DNA of 64,000 nucleotides from Silvanigrella paludirubra. Lineage in GTDB: Bacteria; Bdellovibrionota_B; Oligoflexia; Silvanigrellales; Silvanigrellaceae. Location: NCBI RefSeq assembly GCF_009208775.1, contig NZ_WFLM01000005.1, positions 375,168 to 439,167 on the forward strand, in the 5' to 3' direction. A program made the translations under genes and the position numbers. Under the pieces are notes generated by a model. The model saw only the letters and a list, made by a program, of their open reading frames with translations, was not told where the DNA came from and did not search any database. Shown piece after piece: positions 9,714 to 19,597 of this stretch. Each line of letters starts with the position of its first letter. Positions within the stretch are counted from its first letter, which is position 1.

Positions 9714-10409
9714 ATGAAATATTCCCTTGTTTTTTTTGATGCTGACGATACCCTCTTTGACTTTAGCAAATCTCAAGAAATTGCTTTTCGAGAGTCCATT
9801 TCGCACTTTAATATAAGCTATCATACGGATAGACTTTATTACGAATATAAAAAATCAAATAAAGAACTCTGGGCAAAATTGGAACAAGGCTCCATTAACG
9901 CAGATGAATTAAGATTACTCCGTTTCAAAAACATTTTTGAAACTCATAAAATTAATCAAGATCCTAAAATCTTTGGCGACTATTATATAGAAAAGATTTC
10001 AAAAAGTACACATTTAATCCCCTATGCCTTACAAATCTGTCAGTTTATTAAATCACTAAATATAAAAATTGGAATTATAACAAATGGTTTTACCGATACT
10101 CAAAAAAACAGATTTGAGAAATCAGAGCTATTTCCCTTTTTTGATTCTATTACAATTTCCCAAGAAACAGGCTTTCGTAAACCACAACCTGAAATTTTTG
10201 AAATCGCATTAAAGAAACACTTAAACATAAAAAAAGAAGAAGTCCTTATGATAGGTGATAATTTACATGCAGATATTCTAGGAGCGAATGAATTTGGAAT
10301 GGATACATGCTGGTTTCACAAAAGCGGGGGACAACCTAAAGCCGATATTCAGCCTAAATATATCATTACAGAGTTAATGCAACTTAAAAAAATTATTGCT
10401 AAAACATAA
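9714..10409 (+). CDS. HAD-superfamily hydrolase, YjjG/YfnB-like nucleotidase
   Basis: Cytosolic phosphatase of HAD subfamily IA. The nucleophile motif is FFDADDTLFDF near the N-terminus, motif II is IGIITNGFTD, motif III lies in ETGFRKPQPEIFE, and motif IV is MIGDNLHADILGANEFG. DADDTL (rather than DLDGTL) and overall arrangement point to the YjjG pyrimidine-nucleotide phosphatase type, which clears non-canonical nucleotides. The frame is open from 9606, but the ATG at 9714 places the HAD motif at the usual distance and has AAGG upstream. Substrate is inferred from the family. Confidence 0.85.
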   Translation: MKYSLVFFDADDTLFDFSKSQEIAFRESISHFNISYHTDRLYYEYKKSNKELWAKLEQGSINADELRLLRFKNIFETHKINQDPKIFGDYYIEKISKSTHLIPYALQICQFIKSLNIKIGIITNGFTDTQKNRFEKSELFPFFDSITISQETGFRKPQPEIFEIALKKHLNIKKEEVLMIGDNLHADILGANEFGMDTCWFHKSGGQPKADIQPKYIITELMQLKKIIAKT

Positions 10410-10468
10410 TACAATTAAAAAAATTTTAATAAAATAAGTATTATTTTTATATTAAATTAAATTAGAAA

Positions 10469-11296
10469 TCATTTTGAATAAAAATTCTCAATTTCTTCTA
10501 TCATAAGTTCAGGAGCTTCATCCGCAACAAAATGACCTACTTTTTCTAAAACTTTTGTTTTTGCATTAGGAATTAATTTTTTCCAATATTCATAAGATTT
10601 TAAAGTAATTAATTTATCTGATGCTCCCCATAATAACAAAACAGGAATTTTAGAAAGTTTATTTAATTGATTCTCTATTTGCCAAACATCGTCATTTTCT
10701 TTCACAAGAGCTTGAGCAAATCCCCAAGTGCCAAACCTTTCGTCTTGATTTTTAAACTTCTCTATATATTTTTGATGTTTTTCTATCGTTAGAGGAGTAT
10801 GTTTTCCCCATGCTAACTTAACAAAAAATTTTGGAGAATAATTCATTTTTAAATATAAAAATTTCATTGTTGCAGATGACATTAAAAATTTCATCCAATT
10901 AGGAAAATATTCAATTTTACTCATAGGCCATGCCCAAGAATTTATGATAACTAAACTAGATACCAAATTCATATTTTCAAGAATAAAAGGAAGAGAAATA
11001 ATTCCTCCAAAATCATGAACCACAATATGAAATTTTTTTAAATTTAAATGCTGTATTAATTTTGAAAAATTCTCTTGATGATTTTGAATGGTATAATCAT
11101 AATCTTTGGGCTTGTCAGACGCTCCAAACCCAATATGATCTGGAGCAATAACTCGAAATGTATTTTTAAATTTATTTATAACAGTAATAAACTCATCCGA
11201 TGAGCTTGGTGTTCCATGAACAAATATTATGGGAAAACCATTTCCAATATCATGATATCTTAAAACTATACCCTTTTGTATTTCCAATTCATCCAT
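10469..11296 (-). CDS. Alpha/beta hydrolase, haloalkane dehalogenase/epoxide hydrolase-like
   Basis: Alpha/beta-hydrolase-fold enzyme of about 275 residues. It shows the oxyanion motif HGTPSSSDEF, the DHIGFGASDKP stretch, an aspartate nucleophile elbow (VVHDFGG, about residue 95) and a C-terminal catalytic histidine in VGHFVADEAPE. An Asp nucleophile in HDFGG is typical of haloalkane dehalogenases and epoxide hydrolases rather than esterases, but the classical HDWG tryptophan is phenylalanine here, so halide chemistry is doubtful. An ATG at 11311 exists, but the ATG at 11296 has GAGAGG just upstream and is preferred. It stands alone. Confidence 0.82.
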   Translation of the reverse strand: MDELEIQKGIVLRYHDIGNGFPIIFVHGTPSSSDEFITVINKFKNTFRVIAPDHIGFGASDKPKDYDYTIQNHQENFSKLIQHLNLKKFHIVVHDFGGIISLPFILENMNLVSSLVIINSWAWPMSKIEYFPNWMKFLMSSATMKFLYLKMNYSPKFFVKLAWGKHTPLTIEKHQKYIEKFKNQDERFGTWGFAQALVKENDDVWQIENQLNKLSKIPVLLLWGASDKLITLKSYEYWKKLIPNAKTKVLEKVGHFVADEAPELMIEEIENFYSK

Positions 11297-11311
11297 ATTA
11301 TTCCTCTCCAT

Positions 11312-11622
11312 TACAAATTAATAAATAGCAAGTTCATATTTGAGATAAATCAACTATAATCTATCTAACTTCAAAAAAAATATTTATGCCATTATTATTT
11401 ATTTATTTTCAAAATATTTTTTTATAATAATTAAATTATTTAAATAATAAATAGAATATTAAATTAAAAACAATTTATTATAAAATAGAATTCTTATTTT
11501 TATAAAAATATTAATATTTATTTACTTTTTTTAAAATTTAAAATAACTACTTTTGTCATTTTTGTATTTTTAATAAATTACAAAATTATATTGTTTTAAA
11601 TATTTAAATCAAAGGAAATCAA
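11312..11622. other. AT-rich intergenic region upstream of the toxin-like operon
   Basis: About 310 bp, roughly 85% A+T, between divergent genes. No open frame with coding character. AAAGGAAATCAA just before 11623 is the ribosome site of the large gene. Several TATAAT-like hexamers occur but none can be singled out in such AT-rich sequence. Confidence 0.6.
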
Positions 11623-14600
11623 ATGATTAAAAAAAAATTCTCTCTTATTTCTTTTTTTGCGATAACGGGAATTGCTTTTCATTCAGGATGCTCTAAATTT
11701 AACAATGATAGAGATAAAAATAATTCTGATTTTAATAGTTTAAGTATTTCTAAGGCAACAAAAGAAAATTCTAATATACAAACATCAATAGATAATACTT
11801 TTGAAAATACTTTTAAAATATACACAGATACCTTATCTGAAGATGAAAAAATTAACTATCTGACCAAAACCTATAAAAGATATTTAGTTAAAATTCAAAA
11901 AAAAGAAAATAAATTATTTCTTACTTCAAATTTAAATATTGAGAATAAAGAATTTAGTTCAATAAATGATTTAAATAGAGGACTGCAAAAAGAAATTTTT
12001 AGCAAAAACACTGAAAGTATTAAAAAATTTCAAAATAATTATAGTATTAAATTTAATTTTAATTCAAATCAAAATGAAAATTTATTTGAATTAGAAAGCT
12101 ATTGGTTAAATACTAAACTGGAATTTAATGATTTTGAAACTGCTATCAAGTCGATTATTAATGAATATCAAGTGATTACTGAAAAATATATTCAAATAGC
12201 AGAAAATATTATACAAGGTAAAGTTTCAGAAAACGATTTTTATAAACTTAATTTCCAAGGTTATAATGATAATATTAGTGATTTTATAGATGCTATTTCA
12301 AATAAAAATATAGTTTCGTATCATGATAATTCAATTATTGGCTCATTATTTTATCCAACTTTTTTATTTTTAATAGATAGTGAAAATAATAATTTTTATA
12401 AAATAAATGATAAAAATAAAATAAATAATACTTTAATTGATATTTATAACCAATATATAAACATAAATGAAACTATAATTCATTTATTAAATAACAAAAA
12501 TTCAATCCCTGATGAATTAATTGAACTTAAGTTTCTAAATTTAGAATTTCAAACAAGCCTAATAAATAAAATTGGTGACCTTGTTAAAAATAAAGACCAA
12601 AATAATTTAGATAAAACTTTAAAATATATTGAATTAAAAGCAAATAAATTAATTGAGACTGAAAATAATTTAAATTTTAAAATTAATAATTCTTCCAATA
12701 ATATAAAATTAAATGTAGAAAAAATTAAAGATAGTTTTAGTAAAATAAATTCTCTTAAAGATTATATTGGTGGATGCCAAGCCCATTTATATGTTGATGG
12801 CTCTTGCTGGCAAAGTGAATTTGGCTATTTAAGTCATGTCATTTCAGAACAAGAAAAGAAACTTTATAACTACTATAATGGAAATAATTTTATTAATTCA
12901 AAAGATAAAGAAATATTAAAATTATATAAAAATATTATAAAATTTGAAAATAATTTTAAATTATTTAATCAAATAAATTCAATGTATTCATATGATAAAA
13001 TAAAATTAATTAATCATTTAAGGTTTATCAATGAATCTATTTATCGAATAAATAATATTGAAAACGTATTAAAAGAATTTTCTGATATCGGCTACAATTT
13101 TCAAACAAAAAAATCATTTAAAGCTTGGCTTAATGAATTTAATGTAGAACTGCCAACAAATTTAAGTATTTTCCATGATTATTATAAAAACATCCAAAAT
13201 TTTAATGAAGGAATTGAATTATCAGGGACAGAATTTGCTATATTAATGACAAATCAATCTGGCTTAGGATTAATTCCTTTACCTCCTGTAAATTTACTAT
13301 CATCATTACCAAATCAAATATTCAAACAAAATATTTCCTGTAACTATAATTTTAATGCATTAGATAATGAATCAGAAGAATATAAAATAATTCGCGGTAT
13401 AAAAGACAATCAAAACTCTAATGCATTTGAAAAAATTACAAATAGAATTAAGTTATTAAATGATTTATCAATAAAAAAATCCCAATTAAGGGTTTGGCAT
13501 AAATTATATACAGAAATAGACAAAAATCCTAATATTAATATTGAAAATTTAATAAAAAAGACAAGAGGAAATATACTTGCGGAATCAGTAAATCATTTTT
13601 ATGATTTAAAAGCATTAGATAATATATTTGATAAAGAATCAAAAAACAAAAATATAGAACATTTAAAAAAGTCTCAAAATTATTTATTAAACTCAACAAA
13701 AGATAATAATTTTCAATTAAACTTTTATAGATATATTATTAAACACTTAACATTTTTAAAAGATTCTTATGAAAATGAGACAAATAATAAAATAGATATT
13801 TCAAATATTGATATTAATATTGAAGTAAGAAATTTGAATACAAAAGAAGTTTCTATAGAAATAAAATCTATGATTGATTATTTAGATCTATTAGGATTAA
13901 AAGACGACTTAGAAAAAGCAATTATAAACAAAATTTCACGAAAAGATTCTTTACTTGATTCTTCTTTTTTAAGAAATGCAAATAATTATATTGAAAACAA
14001 TAGTAATTTTCAGTTTCAAAAAAATAAATCTCAATTTTCTGATAATTTAAATAAATTTTATTTCCCAGATTATTTACTACCAATGAGTTCATCATATTAT
14101 AAAAATGAGAATGAAAAAATATTTAAGACAGATTTATTTTTAAAAGATTTAGAAAACTATTCTAAAATATCAGAAAGTAAAAAATTATTAATAAATGATA
14201 TTCTTTCTACAATTTTTAACTATGAATTTGATGAAATAAAAGCAAAAACAAAAATTGGAACTGAATTTAATACCTCATTAAAAAACATCTATAGTAGAAT
14301 ATATAACCAGTTTTATAAATTTAAAAACGATTCTTTACCAGCATTTATTTTTAGTTCAAATCAATTTGACTTATATAAATCATTTAATACTTATATTTTT
14401 GAAAATGAAAATCATGAAAGCAAAATTAGTAAAATTAAAAAAATTGGTAATCGTTTATTAAAAACAATAAATGCCGTTAATATAGGCATGAATATTGTTT
14501 ATACGCCATCAAGAATTTTTAGCATTCATAGTTTATATTCTGATAAAGATTACATAAGAGGCTCACGTGAAACTGGTGGTATTATAATTGATTCTTTTGA

Positions 14601-17205
14601 TATGTTTATTGATATTTACAGAAATAAAGATCTCTTAAAATCAAATCCAGCAATGTTTCATAAACTTGCGAAAGCACAAATTGCTTTAAACACATTATCT
14701 GCTGGTTTTAGTTTATGGCAAGGAATTGATAATTTAGTTGAAGCAAAAAAATACGAAGGAAAAAGAAAACAAGATCTTCAAGTAAATGGAGCTATTAATA
14801 TAGCTTCTGCTGCAGTTTCCTTATCTACAATTGCAGCCGCAAAATTAACCGCAATGGCGGGTCCCGTGGGGGCTGCTACTGGTTTTATATTAATGTCAGC
14901 ACAAAGTATATATACAGCCGTTCGCTTTCATGAAAGCTTAACAGAATTAGGTGTTGATGAAGAAACAAAAGCTGCTTTGGTTTCTTTTAGCATTATGACA
15001 TTTGGTATGCAGTTTGATCACAGCAATGTTCCAGGTGTAGCTTATGCTTCAAAAGTTCATATAAAGAAAAACCAATTAAAAGAAAGTCTAAAATATTATA
15101 ATGATAATCATGAAAAAAGTGGTTTTTATTTTGAAAAAATAATTACACCAGAAATACGTTATTATTATCCCTATACTAGAAGAGACACAACCACATATAA
15201 TGGTAGTTATTTGCAAGGGCAAAGTACCACAACAATAGGCGGTCAATTATTAATTGACCAAATTCATCAATGTCAAACAAATAATATTTATCCAGAAAAT
15301 ATTTTAAATCAATCTAATAAATTAAATTTAAACTCTTTATATGAAATTTTAGATCATAAAAAGTACAAAAAAATGATATTGCCTGCATCAGAAGTTGGTG
15401 TTGGATATGGCAATAGATATTATGATGATACTAGATACTGTGAAGAGAACTCTTTAAATAAATACTCCTTAATGACTACTTTAAAAGCGGATGATAATTC
15501 TGTTTTAACAGAATTACAAAAAAATAATTTAAGTAATTTAATTTATGTTGGAATTGATGACCAATATAAACATGGCAGTGGAATATCATACATAAATGGA
15601 GAAAATAATTATAAAAACTTCTTTATTATTAATAAAGGTCAATATCACTATAATTTAAAAGGAGCTAATAAAAACGATTATTTTGAAATAAGAAGTCAAG
15701 TCTCTAAAAAATTTAATATTAACGGATCTAATTTTTATAAATTAAAAAGAGAACCATTCAAGGGTACATATTTCTATTCATATAATATTAAAACAATGGT
15801 TAATGCTTTAAAAAACGATGAATTAAAAATTTATGGGAACGATGGTATTGATACTTTATCAATGCAATTTTTTGAAATGGATAATGAAGTTAAAGATTTT
15901 GAACCTAATATTTTTATTAGACAGAGTGAAAATCAATTAATAAAAGATAATCCAATTTCAGATCCAAATAGAGCTCATGAATATAAATATAACTATTACG
16001 AAATAATTGGTGGTTATCCAAATATAGATTTAGAGCGATTGCCTGAAGTTGAAGGCATTGAGCAATTTATTGGTTCTAAGTATAATGATATTTATATAGC
16101 TACTTCACAAAATGATTTTATTTATGGAAATAAAGGAAAAGATAAATTATATGGCGCAGCGGGTGACGATGTTTTATTTGGAGGAGAAGATATTGACTAT
16201 TTAGTTGGTGGAGAAGGTAACGATACTTACATGATTAGTAAAGAAGACTTTTTAGTTAATAAAGACAGCTATGATATCATTAATATTTTTGATAAAAACA
16301 CAAATAGAAGTCCATTTTATACAAATAATATTGAAGAAAAAGATTTCATAAATACTGATATTACAAATCTAGGTATGATAAAAGAAAATAATGATTTATG
16401 GATAGTAACAAAATCCGATGAAATATTAAAAAGACATAATTTAACAGAAAATGAGCATGTAAAAATTGTAAAAATTGAAAACTTTTTTCAAGCTATAATT
16501 GATAATAATAATAATCTTCCAATTTTATCCTCTAAAGATGGATTTATTTATAACTATGACCCATCTTTAATTTCTAGTGAAAGTATTTTATGGTTAGATA
16601 CAATAATGATAAATACAAATTATGAAATAAATAAAACTAATATTTTTAATATTCACAGTAAAATTGATACAAAAATAGGACTTCGTCTTGATACTTTAAA
16701 AAACCTTTCCGAAATTACCACTGTAATAGGCTCTCCAGATGCGGAAATTATTATTGGAAATAATAAAGATAATGTTTTAAATGGGGTTGAAGGTAACGAT
16801 CATTTAAATGGAATGGATGGCGATGATATTTTAATTTCTTCACTCGATCTAACTAAAAACAAACCTACTTTAGATTTACATGGCGGTAGAGGCGAAGATA
16901 TTTATTTTATAAGTATTAAAAATGCTTCATCAGCCATTAACAACAATGCAAATATTTATATAAATGATATTGATACAAACTCTATTATTAATATTGATTT
17001 TCCAGATTACTCAAACATAACTTATGGTGGATATATGGGATCAAATCAAATTAATTTTTATGACACAAGCTCATCATTTTCTAATCAAAAAGTTATATTT
17101 ACTCTGCATTTTAATAACAAAATAAGACCAAGAAAAGTATTAATTAATACCTCTAAAGAGTCTTTTACAATTGGAGAAGATTTTTTAAATTTTAAGCAAC
17201 ATTAA
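11623..17205 (+). CDS. Giant exported protein with TcdA/TcdB-like pore region and RTX-like repeats
   Basis: An 1860-residue protein, the largest in the window, and a toxin candidate. The N-terminus is a signal sequence ending near HSGCS, a weak lipobox. Residues 30-930 are long, charged, Lys/Asn-rich and probably helical, with no family I know. Residues about 930-1130 contain hydrophobic stretches (AINIASAAVSLSTIAAAKL, then GPVGAATGFILMSAQSIYTAVRF) resembling the TcdA/TcdB-type pore-forming/translocation domain. RTX-like glycine/aspartate repeats occur near 1484-1538 (GDDVLFGGED, GGEGNDTYMIS) and 1709-1740 (EGNDHLNGMDGDDIL). An exported RNase A-like gene follows after 32 bp, evidently in one operon. 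No type I secretion genes are nearby. Pore function and target are inference. Confidence 0.65.
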   Translation: MIKKKFSLISFFAITGIAFHSGCSKFNNDRDKNNSDFNSLSISKATKENSNIQTSIDNTFENTFKIYTDTLSEDEKINYLTKTYKRYLVKIQKKENKLFLTSNLNIENKEFSSINDLNRGLQKEIFSKNTESIKKFQNNYSIKFNFNSNQNENLFELESYWLNTKLEFNDFETAIKSIINEYQVITEKYIQIAENIIQGKVSENDFYKLNFQGYNDNISDFIDAISNKNIVSYHDNSIIGSLFYPTFLFLIDSENNNFYKINDKNKINNTLIDIYNQYININETIIHLLNNKNSIPDELIELKFLNLEFQTSLINKIGDLVKNKDQNNLDKTLKYIELKANKLIETENNLNFKINNSSNNIKLNVEKIKDSFSKINSLKDYIGGCQAHLYVDGSCWQSEFGYLSHVISEQEKKLYNYYNGNNFINSKDKEILKLYKNIIKFENNFKLFNQINSMYSYDKIKLINHLRFINESIYRINNIENVLKEFSDIGYNFQTKKSFKAWLNEFNVELPTNLSIFHDYYKNIQNFNEGIELSGTEFAILMTNQSGLGLIPLPPVNLLSSLPNQIFKQNISCNYNFNALDNESEEYKIIRGIKDNQNSNAFEKITNRIKLLNDLSIKKSQLRVWHKLYTEIDKNPNINIENLIKKTRGNILAESVNHFYDLKALDNIFDKESKNKNIEHLKKSQNYLLNSTKDNNFQLNFYRYIIKHLTFLKDSYENETNNKIDISNIDINIEVRNLNTKEVSIEIKSMIDYLDLLGLKDDLEKAIINKISRKDSLLDSSFLRNANNYIENNSNFQFQKNKSQFSDNLNKFYFPDYLLPMSSSYYKNENEKIFKTDLFLKDLENYSKISESKKLLINDILSTIFNYEFDEIKAKTKIGTEFNTSLKNIYSRIYNQFYKFKNDSLPAFIFSSNQFDLYKSFNTYIFENENHESKISKIKKIGNRLLKTINAVNIGMNIVYTPSRIFSIHSLYSDKDYIRGSRETGGIIIDSFDMFIDIYRNKDLLKSNPAMFHKLAKAQIALNTLSAGFSLWQGIDNLVEAKKYEGKRKQDLQVNGAINIASAAVSLSTIAAAKLTAMAGPVGAATGFILMSAQSIYTAVRFHESLTELGVDEETKAALVSFSIMTFGMQFDHSNVPGVAYASKVHIKKNQLKESLKYYNDNHEKSGFYFEKIITPEIRYYYPYTRRDTTTYNGSYLQGQSTTTIGGQLLIDQIHQCQTNNIYPENILNQSNKLNLNSLYEILDHKKYKKMILPASEVGVGYGNRYYDDTRYCEENSLNKYSLMTTLKADDNSVLTELQKNNLSNLIYVGIDDQYKHGSGISYINGENNYKNFFIINKGQYHYNLKGANKNDYFEIRSQVSKKFNINGSNFYKLKREPFKGTYFYSYNIKTMVNALKNDELKIYGNDGIDTLSMQFFEMDNEVKDFEPNIFIRQSENQLIKDNPISDPNRAHEYKYNYYEIIGGYPNIDLERLPEVEGIEQFIGSKYNDIYIATSQNDFIYGNKGKDKLYGAAGDDVLFGGEDIDYLVGGEGNDTYMISKEDFLVNKDSYDIINIFDKNTNRSPFYTNNIEEKDFINTDITNLGMIKENNDLWIVTKSDEILKRHNLTENEHVKIVKIENFFQAIIDNNNNLPILSSKDGFIYNYDPSLISSESILWLDTIMINTNYEINKTNIFNIHSKIDTKIGLRLDTLKNLSEITTVIGSPDAEIIIGNNKDNVLNGVEGNDHLNGMDGDDILISSLDLTKNKPTLDLHGGRGEDIYFISIKNASSAINNNANIYINDIDTNSIINIDFPDYSNITYGGYMGSNQINFYDTSSSFSNQKVIFTLHFNNKIRPRKVLINTSKESFTIGEDFLNFKQH

Positions 17206-17237
17206 AATATATTTTTATTATTTAAGAAGGAGTATTT

Positions 17238-17813
17238 ATGAAATTGAATTTTATATTTAAATATTTATTAAGTTTATATTTATCTGTTTTTTATTGTTTT
17301 CCGTCTTTTAGTTCACCTGGAAGAAATTGTACAACAAATTTAAGTAGATCTTCCCCTCAATTGAATCAAACTCCTCAATCAGGAAGAAATCCTTCTGGAA
17401 ATCACGGAAATAATCATTGGTTGTATGATCATGAAAATAGAGGAGGTCATTTGATTAGCAGACATATTTCAAAGAGTGATGATGAACTTAGGAATAGGGC
17501 TAATATAGAAAGAAAAGTTTCTGTTTCCAGTTTTCATAGTTTTGAATCTGCAGATAAATTTGTTTCAACAATAATTAGCCAAAATCAAAGTGATATAAAT
17601 CTATGGAAAGCGAATGTCAGCGATCAACAATCATTTGTCATTCAATTAAAAAGAGGAATTACTGAATCAGGAAATACTTTAGTTTCTTCTGGAAAAATAT
17701 ATAATGATAGACATGGTCGTATTGAAAATGCCTACAATGCTAAAGTTGTTCTATTAAAAGATAATCGAATGCGCGAGGGATATAAAATACTAACAGGATA
17801 TCCTGTAAATTAA
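17238..17813 (+). CDS. Exported RNase A-like toxin (CdiA-CT/BECR type)
   Basis: A 191-residue protein with a signal peptide of about 26 residues (ending FPSFSS). The rest matches the bacterial CdiA-CT RNase A domain: GGHLISRHISKSDDEL (H71 and H76) at the domain start, a central SADKFVSTIISQNQSDINLW segment, then VVLLKD and the C-terminal YKILTGYPVN with T186 and Y188. In the characterised member from Yersinia, an N-terminal histidine and C-terminal T/Y form the RNA-cleaving site. Normally this domain ends a very large contact-dependent toxin; here it is a stand-alone secreted protein. AAGGAG precedes the ATG, 32 bp after the giant gene. No immunity gene is evident. Confidence 0.8.
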   Translation: MKLNFIFKYLLSLYLSVFYCFPSFSSPGRNCTTNLSRSSPQLNQTPQSGRNPSGNHGNNHWLYDHENRGGHLISRHISKSDDELRNRANIERKVSVSSFHSFESADKFVSTIISQNQSDINLWKANVSDQQSFVIQLKRGITESGNTLVSSGKIYNDRHGRIENAYNAKVVLLKDNRMREGYKILTGYPVN

Positions 17814-17947
17814 AGCATGCCTCAATTTTATAATATTAGAACTATATAAAAATTAGAATAAAACTATCTTTTCTATTTGTATTGAATTATCTTAATAGTA
17901 TCATTATATTAAACTTCATATTCTAAAAGTGAATTAATTATTTTATA

Positions 17948-17972
17948 AATACCTGAAAAATACTTTGGTATT
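17948..17972. promoter_or_regulatory. Candidate LysR operator upstream of the LysR gene
   Basis: An inverted repeat AATACC-N13-GGTATT lies about 35 bp before the LysR start. Its spacing resembles the interrupted dyads (T-N11-A) that LysR proteins bind when regulating themselves. Position and dyad are seen; binding is inferred. Confidence 0.35.
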
Positions 17973-18003
17973 GTTACTTAAAGCTAATCTATTTGAGGCA
18001 TAT

Positions 18004-18885
18004 ATGATATCTTCCCCATCAGATCTTTCTTACTTCATAGAAGTTGCAAGCACATTAAACATTTCTAGGGCTGCGGAACGAGCCGGAATAAGTCAACCCT
18101 CTTTAAGTTTAGCTATGCAGAGACTAGAAGAATCCATTGGTACACCACTTTTGACGCGCAATAAATCAGGAGTTACCTTAACCCAAGCAGGAAAACAATT
18201 ACTAGCTCATTCAAAACATCTTTTACAAATATGGGATAAAGTAAAAGACCAAGCACTTGCATCTGTAAATGAAATTCAGGGTTCCTATACTATAGGATGT
18301 CACCCTTCAATTGCTTTATATTCTCTTGGAAATTTTCTACCAAATTTAATGGAACAACATAAACAACTAAACATAAAACTAATACATTCTCTTTCTAGAA
18401 AAATAGTAGAGGGTGTCATTAGCTCTTCAATCGATATAGGTATTGTCGTAAATCCAATACATCATCCAGATTTAGTTATACGTAAAATTAGCGAAGATGA
18501 AATTACTTTCTGGAGCTCAAACTCTGCTCGTGATATTCAAAAAATAAATACAAATGATGCTATTCTTATATGCGATCCTGAATTACTACAAGTTCAATCC
18601 GTTTTAAAGAAAATGTCGAAAATTGGGATAAAATTTAATAGAGTGATCACATCAAGCAGTTTAGAAGTTATTTCTATGTTAACTTCTAGTGGATGTGGTG
18701 TTGGCATTTTACCTTCCCGTGTTGCCACTTTAATAAAAAGCCAAAAGCTTGAAAAGCTTGAAAATTTCCCTTCTTTTCATGATGAAATCTGTTTACTATT
18801 TCGGGTAGAAAATAAAAATGTAAAAACGATTCAAGCAATTTCAAAAGCAATTACAACTTCTATGTCTTCATATCCAACAAAATAA
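18004..18885 (+). CDS. LysR-family transcriptional regulator
   Basis: About 293 residues. The N-terminal winged helix-turn-helix reads SYFIEVASTLNISRAAERAGISQPSLSLAMQRLEESIGTPLLTRNKSGVTLTQAG-like text typical of LysR, followed by a periplasmic-binding-protein-like co-inducer domain (IDIGIVVNPIHHPDLVIRKI). The frame opens at 17965 with a TTG, but the ATG at 18004 has GAGG six bases upstream. It converges with the class II aldolase gene with 4 bp between stops. Its target may be itself or the upstream toxin-like operon; the sequence does not decide. Confidence 0.88.
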   Translation: MISSPSDLSYFIEVASTLNISRAAERAGISQPSLSLAMQRLEESIGTPLLTRNKSGVTLTQAGKQLLAHSKHLLQIWDKVKDQALASVNEIQGSYTIGCHPSIALYSLGNFLPNLMEQHKQLNIKLIHSLSRKIVEGVISSSIDIGIVVNPIHHPDLVIRKISEDEITFWSSNSARDIQKINTNDAILICDPELLQVQSVLKKMSKIGIKFNRVITSSSLEVISMLTSSGCGVGILPSRVATLIKSQKLEKLENFPSFHDEICLLFRVENKNVKTIQAISKAITTSMSSYPTK

Positions 18886-18889
18886 AAAT

Positions 18890-19597
18890 TTATAAAGAAT
18901 TTACAAAATTTGTCCACATAAATTGATTTTGTTTTTGTCGCACTTCTTGTCTACTCTTTTGTAAATATTCATCTGATATTAATTCTGCTTGCTTTATCCC
19001 TAATTGTAATGCTTGTAATTGAATTTGGCACGCCTTATCACAAACAATAAAATCCCAAAGTGCTTCTTGCAATGTTCGCGATGCAGTAAAAAGACCGTGA
19101 TTTTTTGCAATAACAACTGAGTAATTTCCAAGAGCCTCAGCAATTAAAATTCCTTCATGCGAAGATCTTACAGGCCCAGTATAGCCTGTATAAATACCTT
19201 GATCATTATGAATTGAGGCACCAAGTTGAGTTAAAGGTTCTATCTTAATACCAAGTAAACTTTGTACAACTGTATTGTCTGAATGTGTATGAACAATAGC
19301 AGATACATCTGGTCGCAAACGATAAATGGCGCGATGAATAATTTCACCAGGGTGTGACTGTCTGTTACCTTCTAAAATATTTCCATCAAGATCAACTCGT
19401 AAAACATCGTCTATTTTTATTTGATTAAACGTAACACCGCTTGGATTGATCCAATATTGATTTGTTTCTGGGATACGTACACTCACATTCCCAAATGGAC
19501 CAGAATCTAATTTTTGTGAAACTAATATATGACAAGCTAAAACAAGCTCATGCCGAAGTTGATAAGATAAGCTGACTTGCATATGATCTTCTTTCAT
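18890..19597 (-). CDS. Class II aldolase/adducin-family protein
   Basis: About 235 residues. Zinc-binding histidines are visible in AIVHTHSDN and AKNHGLF, and the substrate phosphate/anion region as GNVSVRIPE and NPSGV, as in fuculose-phosphate aldolase, ribulose-phosphate epimerase and MtnB relatives. The usual catalytic acid region reads HPGEIIHRAIYRLRPDV. The start at ATG 19597 follows GGGAGAG; it overlaps the end of the diiron-protein gene by 50 bp. The reaction (aldol cleavage, decarboxylation or dehydration) cannot be told. Pairing with a haem-oxygenase-like protein suggests a small shared pathway. Confidence 0.82.
   Translation of the reverse strand: MKEDHMQVSLSYQLRHELVLACHILVSQKLDSGPFGNVSVRIPETNQYWINPSGVTFNQIKIDDVLRVDLDGNILEGNRQSHPGEIIHRAIYRLRPDVSAIVHTHSDNTVVQSLLGIKIEPLTQLGASIHNDQGIYTGYTGPVRSSHEGILIAEALGNYSVVIAKNHGLFTASRTLQEALWDFIVCDKACQIQLQALQLGIKQAELISDEYLQKSRQEVRQKQNQFMWTNFVNSL

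Noticed and set aside
10469-11296. Firm call of haloalkane dehalogenase
   Set aside because: The tryptophan after the nucleophile is replaced by phenylalanine and halide-binding residues cannot be confirmed.
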